From: CAYRAV01 sp964422365
Lineage (GTDB): Bacteria > Bacillota > Clostridia > Lachnospirales > Lachnospiraceae
Direction: 5' to 3'
DNA length: 5,309 nucleotides
Assembly (NCBI GenBank): GCA_964422365.1
Contig: CAYRAV010000117.1
Location: 1-5,309, forward strand
Positions 4,728 through 5,309 of this stretch are shown piece by piece (positions within the stretch are counted from its first letter, which is position 1; the number at the start of each line of letters is the position of its first letter). A program made the position numbers and the translations under genes. Below the pieces are notes generated by a model. That model was given only the letters and a program-made list of their open reading frames with translations, was not told where the DNA came from and did no database searches.

Positions 4728-5309
4728 ATGCATAACATTCAAAAAGATAAAAAGATGTTTTCAAGTGTCGGAGGAAATCGGGGAAAGGACTCGTTGCGGT
4801 CTGTAAACAGAGCATACATAAAAAGACTTGTTGCATTTATGATATGCTTGATCCTCGTCCTGCATAATTTCATAACGGTAGTAGCCGCTGACGATGGGCA
4901 GTCCAATAATCGGACGGTTAAAGCTGGTATCTTTTACTTCGAGGGTTATCACATGAAGGATGAGGAAGGAGGACTGACTGGCTATGGCATGGAATTTCTT
5001 GACATGGTCTCCGAATATTCCCATCTGAATTTCCAGTACACGGGCTATGACAGCTCTTGGAGTGACATGCTTACTATGCTGGAAAACGGTGAAATCGACA
5101 TGGTAACCTCTGCCCGAAAGACTTCGGAGCGGGAGGAGAGTTTCGCCTTTTCTCTCCCTATCGGCAGAAACAATACCGTTCTCTCAATCCGGACCGATAA
5201 TACACAGCTGCACAGTGGTGATTACAAAACTTATAACGAAATGACAGTAGGACAGCTGACGGGAAGCAGTCAGAACCAGAGTCTGGTGGAGTTTGCAGAG
5301 GAGAAGGGA
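4728..5309 (+). CDS. Membrane sensor protein with SBP_bac_3 input domain, N-terminal 194 residues (runs off right edge)
   Basis: ATG at 4728 follows AGGAG (4715-4719) by 8 bases and lies 2 bases after the stop of the sensor remnant. The first 33 residues are polar and basic; 34-54 (LVAFMICLILVLHNFITVVA and one more Ala) is a hydrophobic export or membrane segment. Residues about 63-194 are the beginning of a periplasmic-binding-protein type 2 domain (SBP_bac_3): VKAGIFYFEGYHM, GLTGYGMEFLDMVSEY, WSDMLTMLENGEIDMV, then KTSEREESFAFSLPI. These correspond to the first strand, the 'GYD.dl...ia' helix, the 'W..li..L..G.iD..' helix and the 'T..R...f.FS.P' segment of amino-acid-binding proteins. Fused to a membrane anchor, such domains are usually the input of hybrid histidine kinases or diguanylate cyclases in Lachnospiraceae. 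The output domain is beyond the window, so kinase activity is inferred only. GC content here is clearly above that of the DNA upstream. Confidence 0.85.
   Translation, partial: MHNIQKDKKMFSSVGGNRGKDSLRSVNRAYIKRLVAFMICLILVLHNFITVVAADDGQSNNRTVKAGIFYFEGYHMKDEEGGLTGYGMEFLDMVSEYSHLNFQYTGYDSSWSDMLTMLENGEIDMVTSARKTSEREESFAFSLPIGRNNTVLSIRTDNTQLHSGDYKTYNEMTVGQLTGSSQNQSLVEFAEEKG

Noticed and set aside
4761..5024. Minus-strand frame of 87 codons
   Set aside because: Antisense to the SBP_bac_3 sensor gene, whose domain is clear in the plus frame.
1..5309. CRISPR array, tRNA, rRNA, toxin-antitoxin or phage module
   Set aside because: No regularly spaced repeats, tRNA-like cloverleaf, rRNA stretches, paired toxin-antitoxin genes or phage structural genes were recognised. 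The CD3324-type gene alone is not evidence of a prophage.

Overview
The window reads as a low-GC Firmicute, most likely a gut Clostridia/Lachnospiraceae-type genome. This rests on family content recognised by eye: a DUF4317 protein, a CD3324-type small helix-turn-helix protein, a Big2/BspA-like surface protein fragment, and a sensor protein with a periplasmic-binding-type (SBP_bac_3) input domain. It also rests on AT-rich DNA with strong AGGAGG ribosome binding sites. No RNA gene or CRISPR array was seen.

Layout. From 1 to 502 (minus) is the N-terminal part of a DUF4317 protein that runs off the left edge. A divergent intergenic region with promoters in both directions leads to a small frame-broken hydrophobic peptide gene (783-889), whose stop overlaps the start of an intact CD3324-family regulator (889-1164). 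A very good promoter at 1241-1270 precedes two short unexplained frames and an intact GNAT acetyltransferase (1516-1968). From about 1985 to 4725 the DNA is a graveyard. It holds an aborted gene start, a truncated and frameshifted IS4-family transposase with its terminator, a Big2/BspA surface-protein fragment, an orphan C-terminal coding tail, one intact lipoprotein of unknown family (3372-4256), and a sensor-kinase remnant in which a Cache-like N-terminal piece is joined out of frame to the C-terminus of a receiver domain. Two bases after that remnant begins an intact-looking sensor gene (4728 to the right edge). Its GC content is visibly higher (about 47% in two sampled lines, against about 32% in one sampled lipoprotein line).

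How the genes work together. There is no clear pathway. The left part carries small regulatory and housekeeping functions. The right edge is an environmental sensing gene preceded by the corpse of another two-component sensor. The middle is accessory DNA shaped by IS activity and deletion. I did not find a convincing new biological system. The best leads are the frame-broken peptide coupled to the CD3324-type regulator, the unknown lipoprotein with its coupled upstream tail, and the deletion-fused sensor remnant.
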